From positions 263,444,736 through 263,508,735 of the forward strand of contig NC_061508.1 of the NCBI RefSeq assembly GCF_022539505.1: a stretch of 64,000 nt of DNA. Direction: 5' to 3'. A program made the position numbers and the translations under genes. How positions within the stretch are numbered: position 1 is the stretch's first letter; the number at the start of each line of letters is the position of its first letter. Source of the DNA: Lolium rigidum (lineage: Eukaryota > Streptophyta > Magnoliopsida > Poales > Poaceae). This document shows, piece after piece, positions 12,071 through 25,081 of this stretch. The notes beneath the pieces are model-generated. The model did no database searches, was not told the origin of the DNA, and saw only the letters and a program-made list of their open reading frames with translations.

Positions 12071-12757
12071 CCTTAGATGCTGTAGTAGGAGGAGATTTCC
12101 TTCACCGTGATAGGGATCAAGCTTTTAATGCCATAAGGAAAGTGGTTACATCATCTAGATCCACTAATAATTTTGATTCATCTCTTGCTAGCATTCATAA
12201 TAGATTAAACACCCTCGAGACAAATATATCTTGTTTAAAGGAAGGGTACAACCAGATTCGCGAATATTATGATTATGTTCCAGTAAGTTTTGAACCTTCA
12301 ATGTGGGTGCCTACTATTAAATTTGCTATTTGTGGTGAAACTTTTTATGCCCGTTGTGATATTATGTCTGAGTTTTGCCTTATGCCTAAAAGAATTTATG
12401 AATCTTTAACACTTTGGGAACTTACTGAAGGAGGAGAAGGAATAACTCTTACCGATAACTCGTTATAATTCCTATGGGTATAGGCTGAAGGGGTGTTCAC
12501 AACCTTTCTTGGAAGAACGGTATCCACCGATTATCTCGTTGTTGAATGTGTAGGGACACGACAAATCACACTTGGAAGGTCCTATCTTGAAACTCGTGGG
12601 AGCAATCATAGATGTGGGAAAAGGCACTCTAAATTTTACCTCTACGCCCGGATGCGGTCATATATTCCCTAAACCAAAGAGTAAGAATAAGAGTAAGAAG
12701 ATTAGGCGCAAGGCCCCTGGTAAGAATGCTAATTCTTCATCTCTTGATAATACTTGA
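12071..12757 (+). pseudogene. Retroelement C gag/retropepsin-like ORF, 3' part
   Basis: Resumes the gag-like frame cut at 2017. An early helical stretch (RDQAFNAIRK and NRLNTLETNI) is followed by a retropepsin-like region: CDIMSEFCLMP, GEGITLTDNS, then in shifted frames FLGRTVSTDYLVVECVG, LVGAIIDVGKGTLNFTS. This order resembles the aspartic protease of plant Gypsy elements. The usual D-[ST]-G catalytic triplet is absent and CDIM stands in its place. A frame break near 12465 and another near 12565 disrupt this copy. The end, SSLDNT, matches the ends of the ORFs at 19236 and 26870. Confidence 0.7.
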
Positions 12758-15178
12758 TTCACACTTTCTGCGCCTAGCTGAAAGGCGTTAAAGAAAAGCG
12801 CTTATGGGAGACAACCCATTATTTTACTAAAGCACTTTTGTTTTATTTTTTGAGTCTTGGAAGTTGTTAATACTGTAGCAGCCTCTTCTTATCTTTATTT
12901 TATTGCATTGTTGTGCCAAGTAAAGTCTTTGATAGTAATGTTGATACTAGATTTGGATTACTGCGCAGAAACAGATTTCTTGCTGTCACGAAATTTAGCA
13001 GCCCCTTCTGTAGGTAACTCAGAAAAATCTGCTAATTTACGTGCGTGATCCTCAGATATGTACGCAACTTTCATTCAATTTGAGCATTTTCATCTGAGCA
13101 AGTTAAGTGCCCCAGAAAAATTCGTCTTTACGGACTGTTCTGTTTTGACAGATTCTGCCTTTTATTTCGCATTGCTGTTTTGCTATGTTTGATGGATTTC
13201 TTTGTTCCATTAACTTTCAGTAGCTTTGTGCAATGTCCAGAAGTGTTAAGAATGATTATGTCACCTCTGAATATATGAATTTTCGATTATGCACTAACCC
13301 TCTAATGAGTTTGTTTTGAGTTTGGTGTGGAGGAAGTTTTCAAGGGTCAAGAGAGGAGGATGATACAATATGATCAAGAAGAGTGAAAATTCTAAGCTTG
13401 GGGATGCCCCCGTGGTTCATCCCTGCATATTTTAAGAAGACTCAAGCATCTAAGCTTGGGGATGCCCAAGGCATCCCTTCTTCATCGACAACTTATCAGG
13501 TCACCTCTAGTGAATTATATTTTTATTCCGTCACATCTTATGTGCTTTACTTGGAGCGTCTGTTTGCTTTTGTTTTTGTTTTTGTTTGAATAAAACCGGA
13601 TCCTAGCATTCTTTGTTTGGGAGAGAGACACGCTCCGCTGTTGCATATGAACACATGTGTTCTTAGCTTTACTTTTAATGTTCATGGGGAAGGTTGAAGC
13701 TCGCTTCGTTCATTGTTATATGGTTGGAAACAGAAAATGCTTCATGTGGTAATTGGTATAATGTCTTGAATAATTTGATACTTGGCAATTTTTGTGCTCA
13801 TATAGATCATGTTTAAGCTCTTGCATCATGTACTTTGTACCTATTAATGAAGAAGTACATAGAGCTTGTTAAAATTTGGTTTGCATGATTGGTCTCTCTA
13901 GAGTCTAGATATTTTCTGGTTAAGGTGTTTGAACAACAAGGAGACAATGTAGAGTCTTATAATGCTTGCAATATGTTCATATGTAAGTTTTTCTGTACCG
14001 TTTTATACTTGAGTTTGCTTCAAACAACCTTGCTAGCCAAAGCCTTGTATTGAGAGGAATTCTTCTCGTGCATCCAAATCCTTGAGCCAAAAACCATGCC
14101 ATTTGTGTCCACCATACCTACCTACTACATGGTATTTCTCTGCCATTCCAAAGTACATTACTTGAGTGCTACCTTTAAAATTCTATTCTTTGTCTTTACA
14201 ATATATAGCTCATGGGAAAATAGCCTTAAAAACTATTGTGGTGAAGAATATGTAGCTATGTATCTTATTTCTTATAAGTTGCTTGTTGAGCGATAACCAT
14301 GTTTCTGGGGACGCCATCAACTATTACACCTTTGTTGATTATCATGTGAGTTGCTATGCATGTTCGTCTTGTACGAAGTAAGGGCGATTTTCATGATCAA
14401 ATGGTTTGAGTATGCATATTGTTAGAGAAGAACATTGGGCCGCTAACTAAAGCCATGAATCATGGTGGAAGTTTCGGTTTGGACATTAATCCTCAATCTC
14501 TTATGAGAATATTATCTGTTGTTGAATGCTTATGCATTAAAGAGGAGTCCATTATCTGTTGTCTATGTTGTCCCGGTATGGATGTCTAAGTTGAGAATAA
14601 TCAAAAAGCAAGAAATCCAATGCGAACTTTCTCCTTAGACCTTTGTACATGCGGCATAGAGGTACCCCTTTGTGACACTTGGTTGAAACATATGTTATGC
14701 AATGATAATCCATGTTAATCCAAGCTAATTAGGACAAGGTGCGAGCACTATTGGTAATCTATGCATGAGGCTTGCAACTTATAAGATGTATTATGCATAA
14801 CACATATGATTTATTACTACCGTTGACAAAATTGTTTCTATGTCTTCAAAATGAAAAGCTCTAGCACAAAAATAGTAATCCATGCTTCCCTCTGCGAAGG
14901 GCCTATCTTTTACTTTATGTTGAGTCAGTTTACCTACTTCTTTCTATCTTAGAAGCAAACACTTGTGTAAACTGTGTGCATTGATTCTTACATATCTACC
15001 TATTGCACTTGTTATATTGCTTTATGTTGACAATTATCCATGAGATAAACGTGTTGAAGTTGAAAGCAACCGCTGAAACTTATATCTTCCTTTGTGTTGT
15101 TTCAAAGCTTTCTACTAAGAATTTATCGCTTTATGAGTTAACTCTTATGCAAGTCTTATTGATGCTTGTCTTGAAAGT
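12758..15178 (+). other. Retroelement C 3' region
   Basis: Non-coding. It begins with the block ggcgttaaagaaaagcgctt and contains repeated aagcttggggatgccc units (13394-13470). It matches the minus-strand 3' regions of the elements at 16633-19235 and 26323-26869. It stops within the segment cttgatgcttgtcttgaaagt-like at 15178, before a purine tract or LTR start, so the 3' end of the element has been lost or rearranged. Confidence 0.65.
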
Positions 15179-15229
15179 ATCACACCTTCCACTTGGGGTT
15201 CCCAACGGGCGTGTGCTTTACGCGTATCA
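15179..15229 (+). repeat. 51-bp inverted copy of an LTR terminus
   Basis: These 51 bp are the exact reverse complement of 20115-20165, the outer end of the family B LTR. They stand directly beside the family B LTR at 15230, which lacks its own outer end. This marks a rearranged junction rather than a normal insertion. Confidence 0.85.
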
Positions 15230-16632
15230 AACCTGCACAACACAATAAAAGTACTTTGCCCCAACGTAACAGTGAGGTTGTCAATCTCACCGGCTTGCTG
15301 TAAACAAAGGATTAGATGTATAGTGTGGATGATGGTGTTTGTTTGCGAAGAACAGTAAAGAACAATTGCAGTAGATTGTATTTCGAGATGTAAAGAATGG
15401 ACCGGGGTCCACGAGTTCACTAGTGGTGTCTCTCCCATAAGATAAATAGCATGTTGGTTGAACGAATTACGAGTTGGGCAATTGACAAATAAAGAAGGCA
15501 TAACAATGCACATACATATATCATGATGAGTACTATGAGATTTAATCGGGGCATTACGACAAAGTACATAGACCGCTATCCGAGCATGCATCTATGCCTA
15601 AAAGTCCTCCTTCGAGGTTATCATCCGAACCCCTTCCGGTATTAAGTTGCAAACAACGAGACAATTGCATTAAGTATGGTGCGTAATGTAATCAACACAA
15701 ATATCCTTAGACAAAGCATTGATGTTTTATCCCTAGTGGCAACGAGCACATCCACAACCTTAGAACTTTACGTCACTTGTCCCAGATTCAATGGAGGCAT
15801 GAACCCTCTATCGAGCATAAATACTCCATCTTGGAGTCACAAGTATCAACTTGGCCAGAGCCTCTACTAGCAACGGAGAGCATGCAAGAACATAAATAAC
15901 ATATATGATAGATTGATAATCAACTTGACATAGTATTCAATATTCATCGGATCCCAACAAACACAACATGTAGCATTACAAATAGATGATCTTGATCATG
16001 ATAGGCAGCTCACAAGATCTAACATGATAGCACAATGAGGAGAAGACAACCATCTAGCTACTGCTATGGAACCATAGTCCAGGGGTGAACTACTCACACA
16101 TCGATCCGGAGGCGATCATGGCGATGAAGAGACCTCCGAGAGATGATTCCTCTCTCCGGAAGGGTGCCGGAGGCGATCTCCTGAATCCCCCGAGATGGGA
16201 TTGGCGGCGGCGGCGTCTCTGGAAGGTTTTCCGTATCGTGGCTCTTGGTACTGGAGTTTTCGCGACGAATGCTTTAATTAGGCGGAAGGGTAGGTTTAGG
16301 GGCGGCACGAGGGCCCCACACACCAGGGCGGCACGGGCCCAGCCCTGGCCGCGCCTCGTCGCCCCACTTCGTAATCCTTTCGGTCTTCTGGAAGCTTCGT
16401 GGAAAAATAAGACCCTGGGCGTTGATTTCGTCCAATTCCGAGAATATTTCCTTTGTAGGATTTCTGAAACCAAAAACAGCAGAAAACAACAAGCTGGCTC
16501 TTCGGCATCTCGTTAATAGGTTAGTGCCGGAAAATGCATAATAATGACATATAATGTGTATAAAACATGTGAGTATCATCATAAAAGTAGCATGGAACAT
16601 AAGAAAATTATAGATACGTTTGAGACGTATCA
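15230..16632 (-). repeat. 3' LTR of element B, outer end missing
   Basis: About 1.4 kb homologous to 20115-21712 but lacking roughly its first 187 bp in plus-strand coordinates. It ends gagacgtatca. Comparison with the other LTR shows many single-base indels at CAG, CTG or CCG sites. Confidence 0.85.
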
Positions 16633-19235
16633 AGCATCCCCAAGCTTAGTTCCTACTCGCCCTCGAGTAGGTAAACGATAACAAAGATAATTTCTGACGT
16701 GACATGCTATCATAATCTTGATCAATACTATTGTAAAGCATATGAGATGAATGCATCGATTCGAAGCAATGATGAAGACAATGAGTAAACAAATGAATCA
16801 TATAGCAAAGACTTTTCATGAATAATACTTTCAAGACAAGCATCAATAAGCCTTGCATAAGAGTTACTCATAAAGCAATAAATTCTTAGTAGAAAGCTTT
16901 GAAACAACACAAAGGAAGATATAAGTTTCAACAGTTGCTTTCAACTTCAACATATATATCTCATGGATAATTGTCAACACAAAGTAATATAACAAGTGCA
17001 ATAGGTAAACATGTAGGAATCAATGCACACAGTTTACACAAGTGTTTGCTTACGAGATAGAAAGAATAGGTAAGCTGACTCAACAATAAAGTAGAAGATA
17101 GGCCCTTCGCGAGAGGAAGCATGGATTACTATTTTTGTGCTAGAGCTTTTCATTTTGAAAACATAGAAACAATTTTGTCAATGGTAGTAATAAATCATAT
17201 GTGTTATGTATAAGATATCCTATAAGTTGCAAGCCTCATGCATAGTATACCAATAGTACTCGCACCTTGTCCTAATTAGCTTGGATTAACATTGATTATC
17301 ATTGCATAACATATGTTTCAACCAAGTATCACAAAGGGGTACCTCTATGCCGCCTGTACAAAGGTCTAAGGAGAAAGCTCGCATTGGATTTCTCGCTTTT
17401 GATTATTCTCAACTTAGACATCCATACCGGGACAACATAGACAACGAGATAATGGACTCCTCTTTAATGCATAAGCATTCAACAACGAGATAAAATTCTC
17501 ATAAGAGATTGAGGATTAATTGTCCAAACTGAAACTTCCACCATGGATCATGGCTTTAGTTAGCGGCCCAATGTTCTTCTCTAACAATATGCATACTCAA
17601 ACCATTTGATCATGAAAATCGCCCTTACTTCAGACAAGACGAACATGCATAGCAACTCACATGATATTCAACAAAGGTGTTATAGTTGATGGCGTCCCCA
17701 GAAACATGGTTACCGCTCAACAAGCAACTTATTAAGAAATAAGATACATAAGTACATATTCTTCACCGCAATAGTTTTTAAGGCTATTTTCCCATGAGCT
17801 ATATATTGAAAAGACAAAGGATAGAATTTTAAAGGTAGCACTCAAGTAATTTACTTTGGAATGGAAGAGAAATACCATGTAGTACGTAGGTATGGTGGAC
17901 ACAAATGGCATAGTTTTTGGCTCAAGGATTTGGATGCACGAGAAGAATTCCCTCTCAATACAAGGCTAGGCTAGCAAGGTTGTTTGAAGCAAACTCAAGT
18001 ATAAAACGGTGCAGCAAGACTCACATGTGAACATATTGTAAGCATTATAAGACTTTACATCGTCTTCCCTGTTGTTCAAACACCTTAACCAGAAAATATC
18101 TAGACTCTAGAAAAACTAATCATGCAAACCAAATTTTAACAAGCTCTATGTAGTTCTTCATTAATAGGTGCAAAGAGGCAAGAGCTTAAACATGATCTAT
18201 ATGAGCACAACAATTGCCAAGTATCAAATTATTCAAGACATTATACCATTTACCACATGCAGCATTTTCTGTTTCCAACCATATAACAATGAACGAAGTA
18301 GTTCAACCTTCGCAATGAACATTAAGAATAAAGCTAAGAACATATGTGTTCATACGAAACAGCGGAGCGTGTCTCTCTCCCAAACAAAGAATGCTAGGAT
18401 CCGATTTTATTCAAACAAAAACAAAAACAAACAGACGCTCCAAGTAAAGCGCATAAGATGTGACGGAATAAAAATATAGTTTCACTAGAGGTGACCTGAT
18501 AAGTTGTCGATGAAGAAGGGATGCCTTGGGCATCCCAAGCTTAGATGCTTGAGTCTTCTTAAAATATGAAGGGATGAACCACGGGGGCATCCCCAAGCTT
18601 AGACTTTTCACTCTTCTTGATCATATTGTATCACCCTCCTCTCTCGACCCTTGAAAACTTCCTCCACACCAAACTCAAAACAAACTCATTAGAGGGTTAG
18701 TGCATAATTGAAAATTCATATATTCAGAGGTGACATAATCATTCTTAACACTTCGGACATTGCACAAAGCTACTGAAAGTTAATGGAACAAAGAAATCCA
18801 TCAAACATAGCAAAACAGGCAATGCGAAATAAAAGGCAGAATCTGTCAAAACAGAACAGTCCGTAAAGACGAATTTTTTAGGGGCACTTAACTTGCTCAG
18901 ATGAAAATGCTCAAATTGAATGAAAGTTGCGTACATATCTGTGGATCACGCACGTAAATTGGTAGATTTTTCTAAATTTTCTACAGCAGGGGCGGCTCAG
19001 TTTCGTAACAGCAAGAAATCTGTTCCTGCGCAGTAATCCAAATCTAGTATTGACTTTACTATCAAAGACTTTACTTGGCACAACAATGCAATAAAATAAA
19101 GATAAGGAGAGGTTGCTACAGTAGTAACAACTTCCAAGACTCAAATGTAAAATAAAAGTGCTGTAGTAAAATAATGGGTTGTCTCCCATAAGCGCTTTTT
19201 TTTAACGCCTTTCAGCTAGGCGCAGAAAGTGTGAA
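16633..19235 (-). other. Element B 3' non-coding internal region
   Basis: About 2.6 kb without a supportable gene. It is homologous in reverse orientation to 12758-15178, including the paired aagcttgggatgcc blocks near 18535-18600. Together with the LTR it makes up most of the element. Confidence 0.65.
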
Positions 19236-19864
19236 TCAAGTATTATCAAGAGATGAAGCATTAGCAGAGGGATTTGGAGTTTTCTCAACTATGCATTGTA
19301 TCTTATCTATGTAAGTTTCAGAGGCTCCTTTTTCATTACTCTTAGGCTTGTTTTCAGGAACAAGCCAACCATAGTTATTTTCTAGAGCTTTATGCATTCC
19401 TAGGAGCTTACAAGGTATTGATGTCTTAATCTCCCCTTCACAATTAACTTTATTAGTGTACTTTAATCTATCTTTTTTCATTTTTTCAAGGGTACTAGCA
19501 AAGTTGGTATAAGAGTCAAGCATCTTATATTTAATAAAGACTTTTCTAGCCTCTCTTGCTACACCACCAAATTCTTTAAGAAGGATTTCTAAGACAAAAT
19601 CTTTCTTTTCTCCTTCCTCCATATCACAGAGTGTAAGAAACATATGTTGAATTATAGGATTGAGATTAAAAAATTTAGTTTCCAACATGTGTACTAAAGA
19701 AGCAGCAGCAATTTCATAAGTAGGAGCAAGTTCTACCAAGTGTCTATCTTCAAAATCTTCAGCTGTACTAACATGAGTGAAAAAAAATCTTCTATATTAT
19801 CTCTTCCAATTATAGACCCTCGTCCCACCGGTATGTCTTTTAGAGTGTACTTAGGAGGAAACAT
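19236..19864 (-). pseudogene. Element B small ORF (unknown protein, frameshifted)
   Basis: The likely ATG is at 19864 (MFPPKYTLKDIPVG). One frameshift lies at the A/T run near 19780, after which the frame stays open to 19236. Visible parts are LAPTYEIAAASLVHMLETKF, ILLKEFGGVAREARKVF, and a lysine-rich tail ending SANASSLDNT. The tail matches the ends of the gag-like ORFs of elements C and D, but the rest differs. I recognise no known domain. The ORF follows the leader exactly where gag sits in the related elements, so it occupies the gag position with different content. Confidence 0.55.
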
Positions 19865-20114
19865 GATGAAATAAACAAAAGGTAAATAAAGTGAATGCAA
19901 GTAACTAATTTTTTTGTGTTTTCAATATAGAGAACAAGACAGTAAATAAAGTAAAACTAGCAACTAATTTTTTTGTGTTTTTGATATAAGAGCAAACAAA
20001 GCAATAAATAAAGTAAAGTAAAGCAAGACAAAAACAAAGTAAAGAGATTGGATGTGGGAGACTCCCCTTGCAGCGTGTCTTGATCTCCCCGGCAACGGCG
20101 CCAGAAATTTAGCT

Positions 20115-21712
20115 TGATACGCGTAAAGCACACGCCCGTTGGGAACCCCAAGTGGAAGGTGTGATGCGTACAGCAGCAAGTTTCCCTCAGTAAGAAACCA
20201 AGGTTTATCGAAACAGTAGGAGTAAAGGATCACGTGAAGGTCGTTGGTGACGGAGTGTAGTGCGGCGCAACACCAGAGATTCCGGCGCCAACGTGAAACC
20301 TGCACAACACAATCAAAGTACTTTGCCCCAACGTAACAGTGAGGTTGTCAATCTCACCGGCTTGCTGTAAACAAAGGATTAGATGTATAGTGTGGATGAT
20401 GGTGTTTGTTTGCGAAGAACGAGTAAAGAACAATTGCGATAGATTGTATTTCAGATGTAAAGAATGGACCGGGGTCCACAGTTCACTAGTGGTGTCTCTC
20501 CCATAAGATAAATAGCATGTTGGGTGAACGAATTACGGTTGGGCAATTGACAAATAAAGAAGGCATAACAATGCACATACATATATCATGATGAGTACTA
20601 TGAGATTTAATCGGGGCATTACGACAAAGTACATAGACCGCTATCCGGCATGCATCTATGCCTAAAAAGTCCACCTTCGAGGTTATCATCCGAACCCCTT
20701 CCGGTATTAAGTTGCAAACAACGGACAATTGCATTAAGTATGGTGCGTAATGTAATCAACACAAATATCCTTAGACAAAGCATTGATGTTTTATCCCTAG
20801 TGGCAACGAGCACATCCACAACCTTAGAACTTTCCGTCCACTGTCCCAGATTCAATGGAGGCATGAACCCACTATCGAGCATAAATACTCCCTCTTGGAG
20901 TCACAAGTATCAACTTGGCCGAGCCTCTACTAGCAACGGAGAGCATGCAAGAACATAAACAACATATATGATAGATTGATAATCAACTTGACATAGTATT
21001 CAATATTCATCGGATCTCAACAAACACAACATGTAGCATTACAAATAGATGATCTTGATCATGATAGGCAGCTCACAAGATCTAACATGATAGCACAATG
21101 AGGAGAAGACAACCATCTAGCTACTGCTATGGACCCATAGTCCAGGGGTGAACTACTCACACATCGATCCGGAGGCGATCATGGCGATGAAGAGACCTCC
21201 GGGAGATGATTCCCCTCTCCGGCAGGGTGCCGGAGGCGATCTCCTGAATCCCCAGAGATGGGATTGGCAGCGGCGGCGTCTCTGGAAGGTTTTCCGTATC
21301 GTGGCTCTCGGTACTGGGGTTTTCGCGACGAAGGCTTTAAGTAGGCGGAAGGGTAGGTTTAGGGGCGGCTCGAGGGCCCCACACACCAGGGCGGCGCGGG
21401 CCCAGCCCTGGCCGCGCGGCCCTGGCGTGGCGGCGCCTCGTCGCCCCACTTCTTAATCCTTTCGGTCTTCTGGAAGCTTCGTGGAAAAATAAGACCCTGG
21501 GCGTTGATTTCGTCCAATTCCGAGAATATTTCCTTTGTAGGATTTCTGAAACCAAAAACAGCAGAAAACAACAAGCGGCTCTTCGGCATCTCGTCAATAG
21601 GTTAGTGCCGGAAAATGCATAATAATGACATATAATGTGTATAAAACATGTGAGTATCATCATAAAAGTAGCATGAAACATAAGAAATTATAGATACGTT
21701 TGAGACGTATCA
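20115..21712 (-). repeat. 5' LTR of element B
   Basis: 1598 bp, bounded on the plus strand by tgatacgcgtaaag and gagacgtatca, with terminal TG/CA. It contains GC-rich promoter-like sequence around 21170-21440, as do the LTRs of families A and D. Confidence 0.88.
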
Positions 21713-21901
21713 AGGTTCCACGTTGGCGCCGAAATCCCTGGTGTTGCGCCGCACTACATTCCGTCACCAACAACCTTCACGTGTTCTTGACTCCTACTGG
21801 TTCGATAACCTTGGTTTCATACTGAGGGAAAACTTACTGTTGTGCGCATCACACCTTCCTCTTGGGGTTCCCAACGGACGTGTGTCAACTACACGCCAGC
21901 A
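21713..21901 (+). repeat. Plus-strand LTR end fragment (element C type)
   Basis: Begins aggttccacgttggcgcc directly after the element B LTR and ends acgccagca. It matches 1400-1589, the end of the element C LTR, better than family B (cttcctcttggg and gtcaactacacg variants). It is probably the remaining outer end of the host element's 3' LTR. Confidence 0.75.
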
Positions 21902-24551
21902 ATGAGCTCCGAGCTCTTCTCCGCCTGTTTCTTCTCCGCCTCTGCGAGCTTCGCTTCTCAGTCTTTCTGAGAGGAGCGCAGAGTCTCGAGCTCGGAGGAG
22001 GCGGCAGCAAGGGAGGTGGATGCACCTATTCCAGATAAATCAAGATCAGCTCGGAACGCGGATCATAAATTTTAGCATGCGAAGCCGGAAACCAACCTTG
22101 GGCGTCTGACAGCTGCTTCTTCAAATCCGCGTTCTCTTGCTTGAACAGCTGGATTTTCTCTGCTTGGCTGAAGGTCACGCGGCGCTGCAAAGCGTTGTTC
22201 TTGTGGAGCTCGTAGTGCAGGGCCTGCTGTTCCTGTAAATGCAAACAAGAGCAGGAGTAAATTCCGGATATTCCGTAATGTATGTCCTTCTGAAGCATTG
22301 ACGCCGGGAACATTTTCCGCCCTAATGCTTGGGGGCTACTATGACATTTTTTACAACTACTTCAGTTTGAGTTTTTTTCTCTAAGTATTTAGATACAAAC
22401 TATTAACTAGTTTCCGCCTATATACTTGGGGGCTACTGGGGAGTACCTTTCGTTTGCAGAGGAGCTTGTCAAGGAACTGACCAACTTCCTTCTTAAAATC
22501 CTGGATCTCCGACGACTCGGCGTCAGGTTTACCCCAGGCATTATCCAGCATAGAGTTGAGCAGATCTTGCTCAAGCTCCCATTTCTCCGCTTCGGTCAGC
22601 TTGTTGAAGAACTTGGTAGCATATGCTTTGGGGGTGGAGGTAAGATCGGCCGGATCTCCAAAATTCTTTGGAAAAACGACCATGTCACTTGCCATAGCCT
22701 CAGCTTTCCCTGGGGAATTGACTTCCGCGTCTTCTCGGCTATGAGCTTCAGTTTCATCAGGGGTAGGGCCTTTGCCTCCGGAGCTTTCGCCGCCCACCTT
22801 CTCGCTGCTAACCGGAATTACTTCCGGTGCAGTTGATGTGGCAGGAGCGGGAGATTGCTCCGTCTGAGGAGGAATTGGATCCGCTTGAGGTGGAGACGGC
22901 TGAGGAGCGGCGTGTGAAGTACTTGGTGGAGCTGGTGTTGCCGGACCAACGGTGGGCGATTTCTTCATGTACTTTGTGATGGGTTCTTGCACGTTGGTCC
23001 GCGTGGCTGTGGTACTCAAATTCCTACAAGCAAGCAAAAGAGATGCATAAGTAACAAATTATACCGAAATAATATGATGCGCAATATTCGGAGACTCACA
23101 TGGCGCCAGGGATGTTGGGGCATGACTTTTTTCCTGCTGTCGCTAGAAGTTTAAGGCGTTCACGCTACGCCTTCTTGGAGTTTAGCGGAGGTGGCTTGGT
23201 AACTCTGGGCTTCTTGGCGGAGGCCTCGCCGCTAGCTCCGGCTTCGGAGCCGGAAGCTTTGGCGCGGGGACGCTTTGAAGGTCGAGGAGCAACTTTTCGA
23301 GGCGCTCGCTCCTCTTCCTCGTTGTCGTCTTCCGGATCCTCCTCCGCCGCATCACCGCTGACAGGGACACGAAGTATGTTGCGTAGATCTTCCTCCGCCA
23401 AAGTATCGAGCTGCGAGGAGGATTTGATAATAAGTTAGAACACTTCACAAGTTATGATAAGTTGAAGAATATGACAAAGGAGCAAGAACGTACCGGAGGA
23501 CACTGGTTGTTCGTGTTGATGTCCTTGATCAGTTCCGGGACTGGTTGGCCCCTGCCTATCTTCACGAGCGTCTTGATCCTCCTCTTGAGAGAATCCGCGA
23601 GGAGATCATGGCGCGTTACCCGGAGAAGGTCGTCCGCCCGGTATACTCGCACATCAGACGTGCGTTGTAACGAAGAGGCTGGATCCTCCGGGAAAACCAG
23701 CTAAGGGTCAGCTGGGCTCCGGTCAGTCCGTCGTGGACTAACCAAGATATCCTCCGCGCAGCCTTCTCCAAGATCGGAGTCTGGGTGAGCGTAGGGATGA
23801 AGCTCCAGCTAGCGAGCTCTTCCGGAGGCTGGTTCTTGAACTTGGGTAGTCCTTCGTGGACATTCGGAACTGAAATGTTTTTCTCGTAGAACCATCCGGC
23901 GTTCCAGTACCGGACGGATTTGTGGGAATCATGAGGCGGATACATGCGGCCAGGCCGGAGCATAAACGTCATGCTCCCGCAGTTCACCATGGCCTTGTCC
24001 TTTGTTTCCTTCTTCACCCGGAAAAAGAACTGCCATAGTCGGACATCTAGTCGGATTCCGAGATGCCCTTCGCAGAGAGTTGCGAAGTTGGAGAGAAGGA
24101 CATAGGAATTTGGGCAGATGTTGTGGGGTTGAAGACCATATGTGTTGAGAACAGAAAGGAAGAAATCCAAACAGGGTAGCGACAGACCCCGCTCGACCCA
24201 AGCCTTGGTCATGACCCTTTCATCCGCGTCCGGCTTGGGGACGTCGGAGTCGCGCATGAAACTCCAGTGAGAGGAGATCATGCCCTCGTTCTGGAGCTCC
24301 CTAAGCTCCGCATCAGTAGTTTCACAAGGCCACCACCGACCCCTTTCGCCTTCGCGGATCCGAGCTTTGGAGGCTTTCTTGTTTTCCGCCTCCTGAACTT
24401 TGGCTTCCATTCTAGCCTGTCCTTCGAGTTCTTCTTGGAATTCTTTGGCGGTAGGGATCCGGCCAAGTGCAGTGCTGGAAGAGGCGGAGAACGGTTGAGC
24501 TAGCCTGATGTCGGAAACAAAGGTGGCAAGAATGCAATGGGATCCGGGCAA
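21902..24551 (-). pseudogene. Spliced Gypsy-type gag-like gene (transposase, putative, gypsy type)
   Basis: Minus-strand multi-exon coding region. The first block (24551-23616) carries the grass 'putative gypsy-type transposase' region, with motifs such as GLSLPCLDFFLSVLNTYGLQ, CEGHLGIRLDVRLWQFFFRV and VRYWNAGWFYE. A frame break near 23640 leads into RHDLLADSLKRRIKTLV. Further exons follow: an acidic/basic low-complexity part (23412-23100), a Pro/Ser/Glu-rich part with KLTEAEKWELEQDLLNSMLD (about 23020-22447), and a coiled-coil part (22233-22100). Donor-like GT at 23493, 23099 and 22446 and acceptor-like AG before each exon support splicing. The upstream end is cut by an LTR at 24709 and the downstream end stops at 21902, so pol is absent. 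Confidence 0.7.
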
Positions 24552-24708
24552 ATCGGTTCTAATGTGCTGGGTTCCGGAGTGCTCGGAGAACTACCAGTAC
24601 ATTTTGGTGAACTATTTGACATACTTCCGGCTGCACCCATGCAAGACTAAGTTGAGTAACCGGATCTACACTAAGGTTTTCTTCTACAAGGCCGGCGCAC
24701 GTACCGTT

Positions 24709-24975
24709 GATACGTCCAAAACGTATCTACTTTCCCGAACACTTTTGCTATTGTTTTGCCTCTAATTTGTGTATTTTGGATGCAACTAACACGGACTAAC
24801 GCTGTTTTCAGCAGAATTGCTCTGGTGTCTCGTTTTTGTGCAGAAATCCAACTTTTAGGAAAATCCTCAGAATTTATGCGAAAGGTCTTATTTTCCCAGA
24901 AGATTGACGGAGCCAGAGGGGCAAGCCACGTGGGGGCCTGAGGCCCCCACACACTAGGCCGGCGCGGCCCAGGAG
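24709..24975 (+). repeat. LTR fragment starting TGATACGTCC
   Basis: Begins tgatacgtccaaaacgtat and continues with the typical grass LTR block including cacacactaggccggcgcgg, then breaks off near ggaggctat. It has TG at the left end only, so it is a 5' LTR piece of a Gypsy element. Confidence 0.65.
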
Positions 24976-25081
24976 GCTATATCGGAAACGAGTAAAGTTT
25001 TGAAGCTCTTCAAGATTCTCTTCGGAACCGATTCAATTGAAGTCGGAAGAATGATGAATCTCGGAGAACTTCGGGGGCTAC
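24976..25081 (+). other. 3' end of a Gypsy internal region with purine tract
   Basis: About 100 bp ending in cttcgggggctac, a polypurine-type tract, immediately before an LTR start TGTTGTGGG. This indicates the end of a plus-strand element whose body is missing. Confidence 0.55.

Larger units (their letters stand above)
15230..21712 (-). mobile_element. Non-autonomous LTR element B
   Basis: Minus-strand element: 5' LTR 20115-21712, internal 16633-20114, truncated 3' LTR 15230-16632. The leader beside the 5' LTR contains ccccggcaacggcgccag (plus strand). The purine-rich motif beside the 3' LTR reads ccccaagcttag. The internal region carries one small ORF (19236-19864) and no pol domains. Clean target duplications are not visible because the left end is rearranged. 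Confidence 0.8.
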
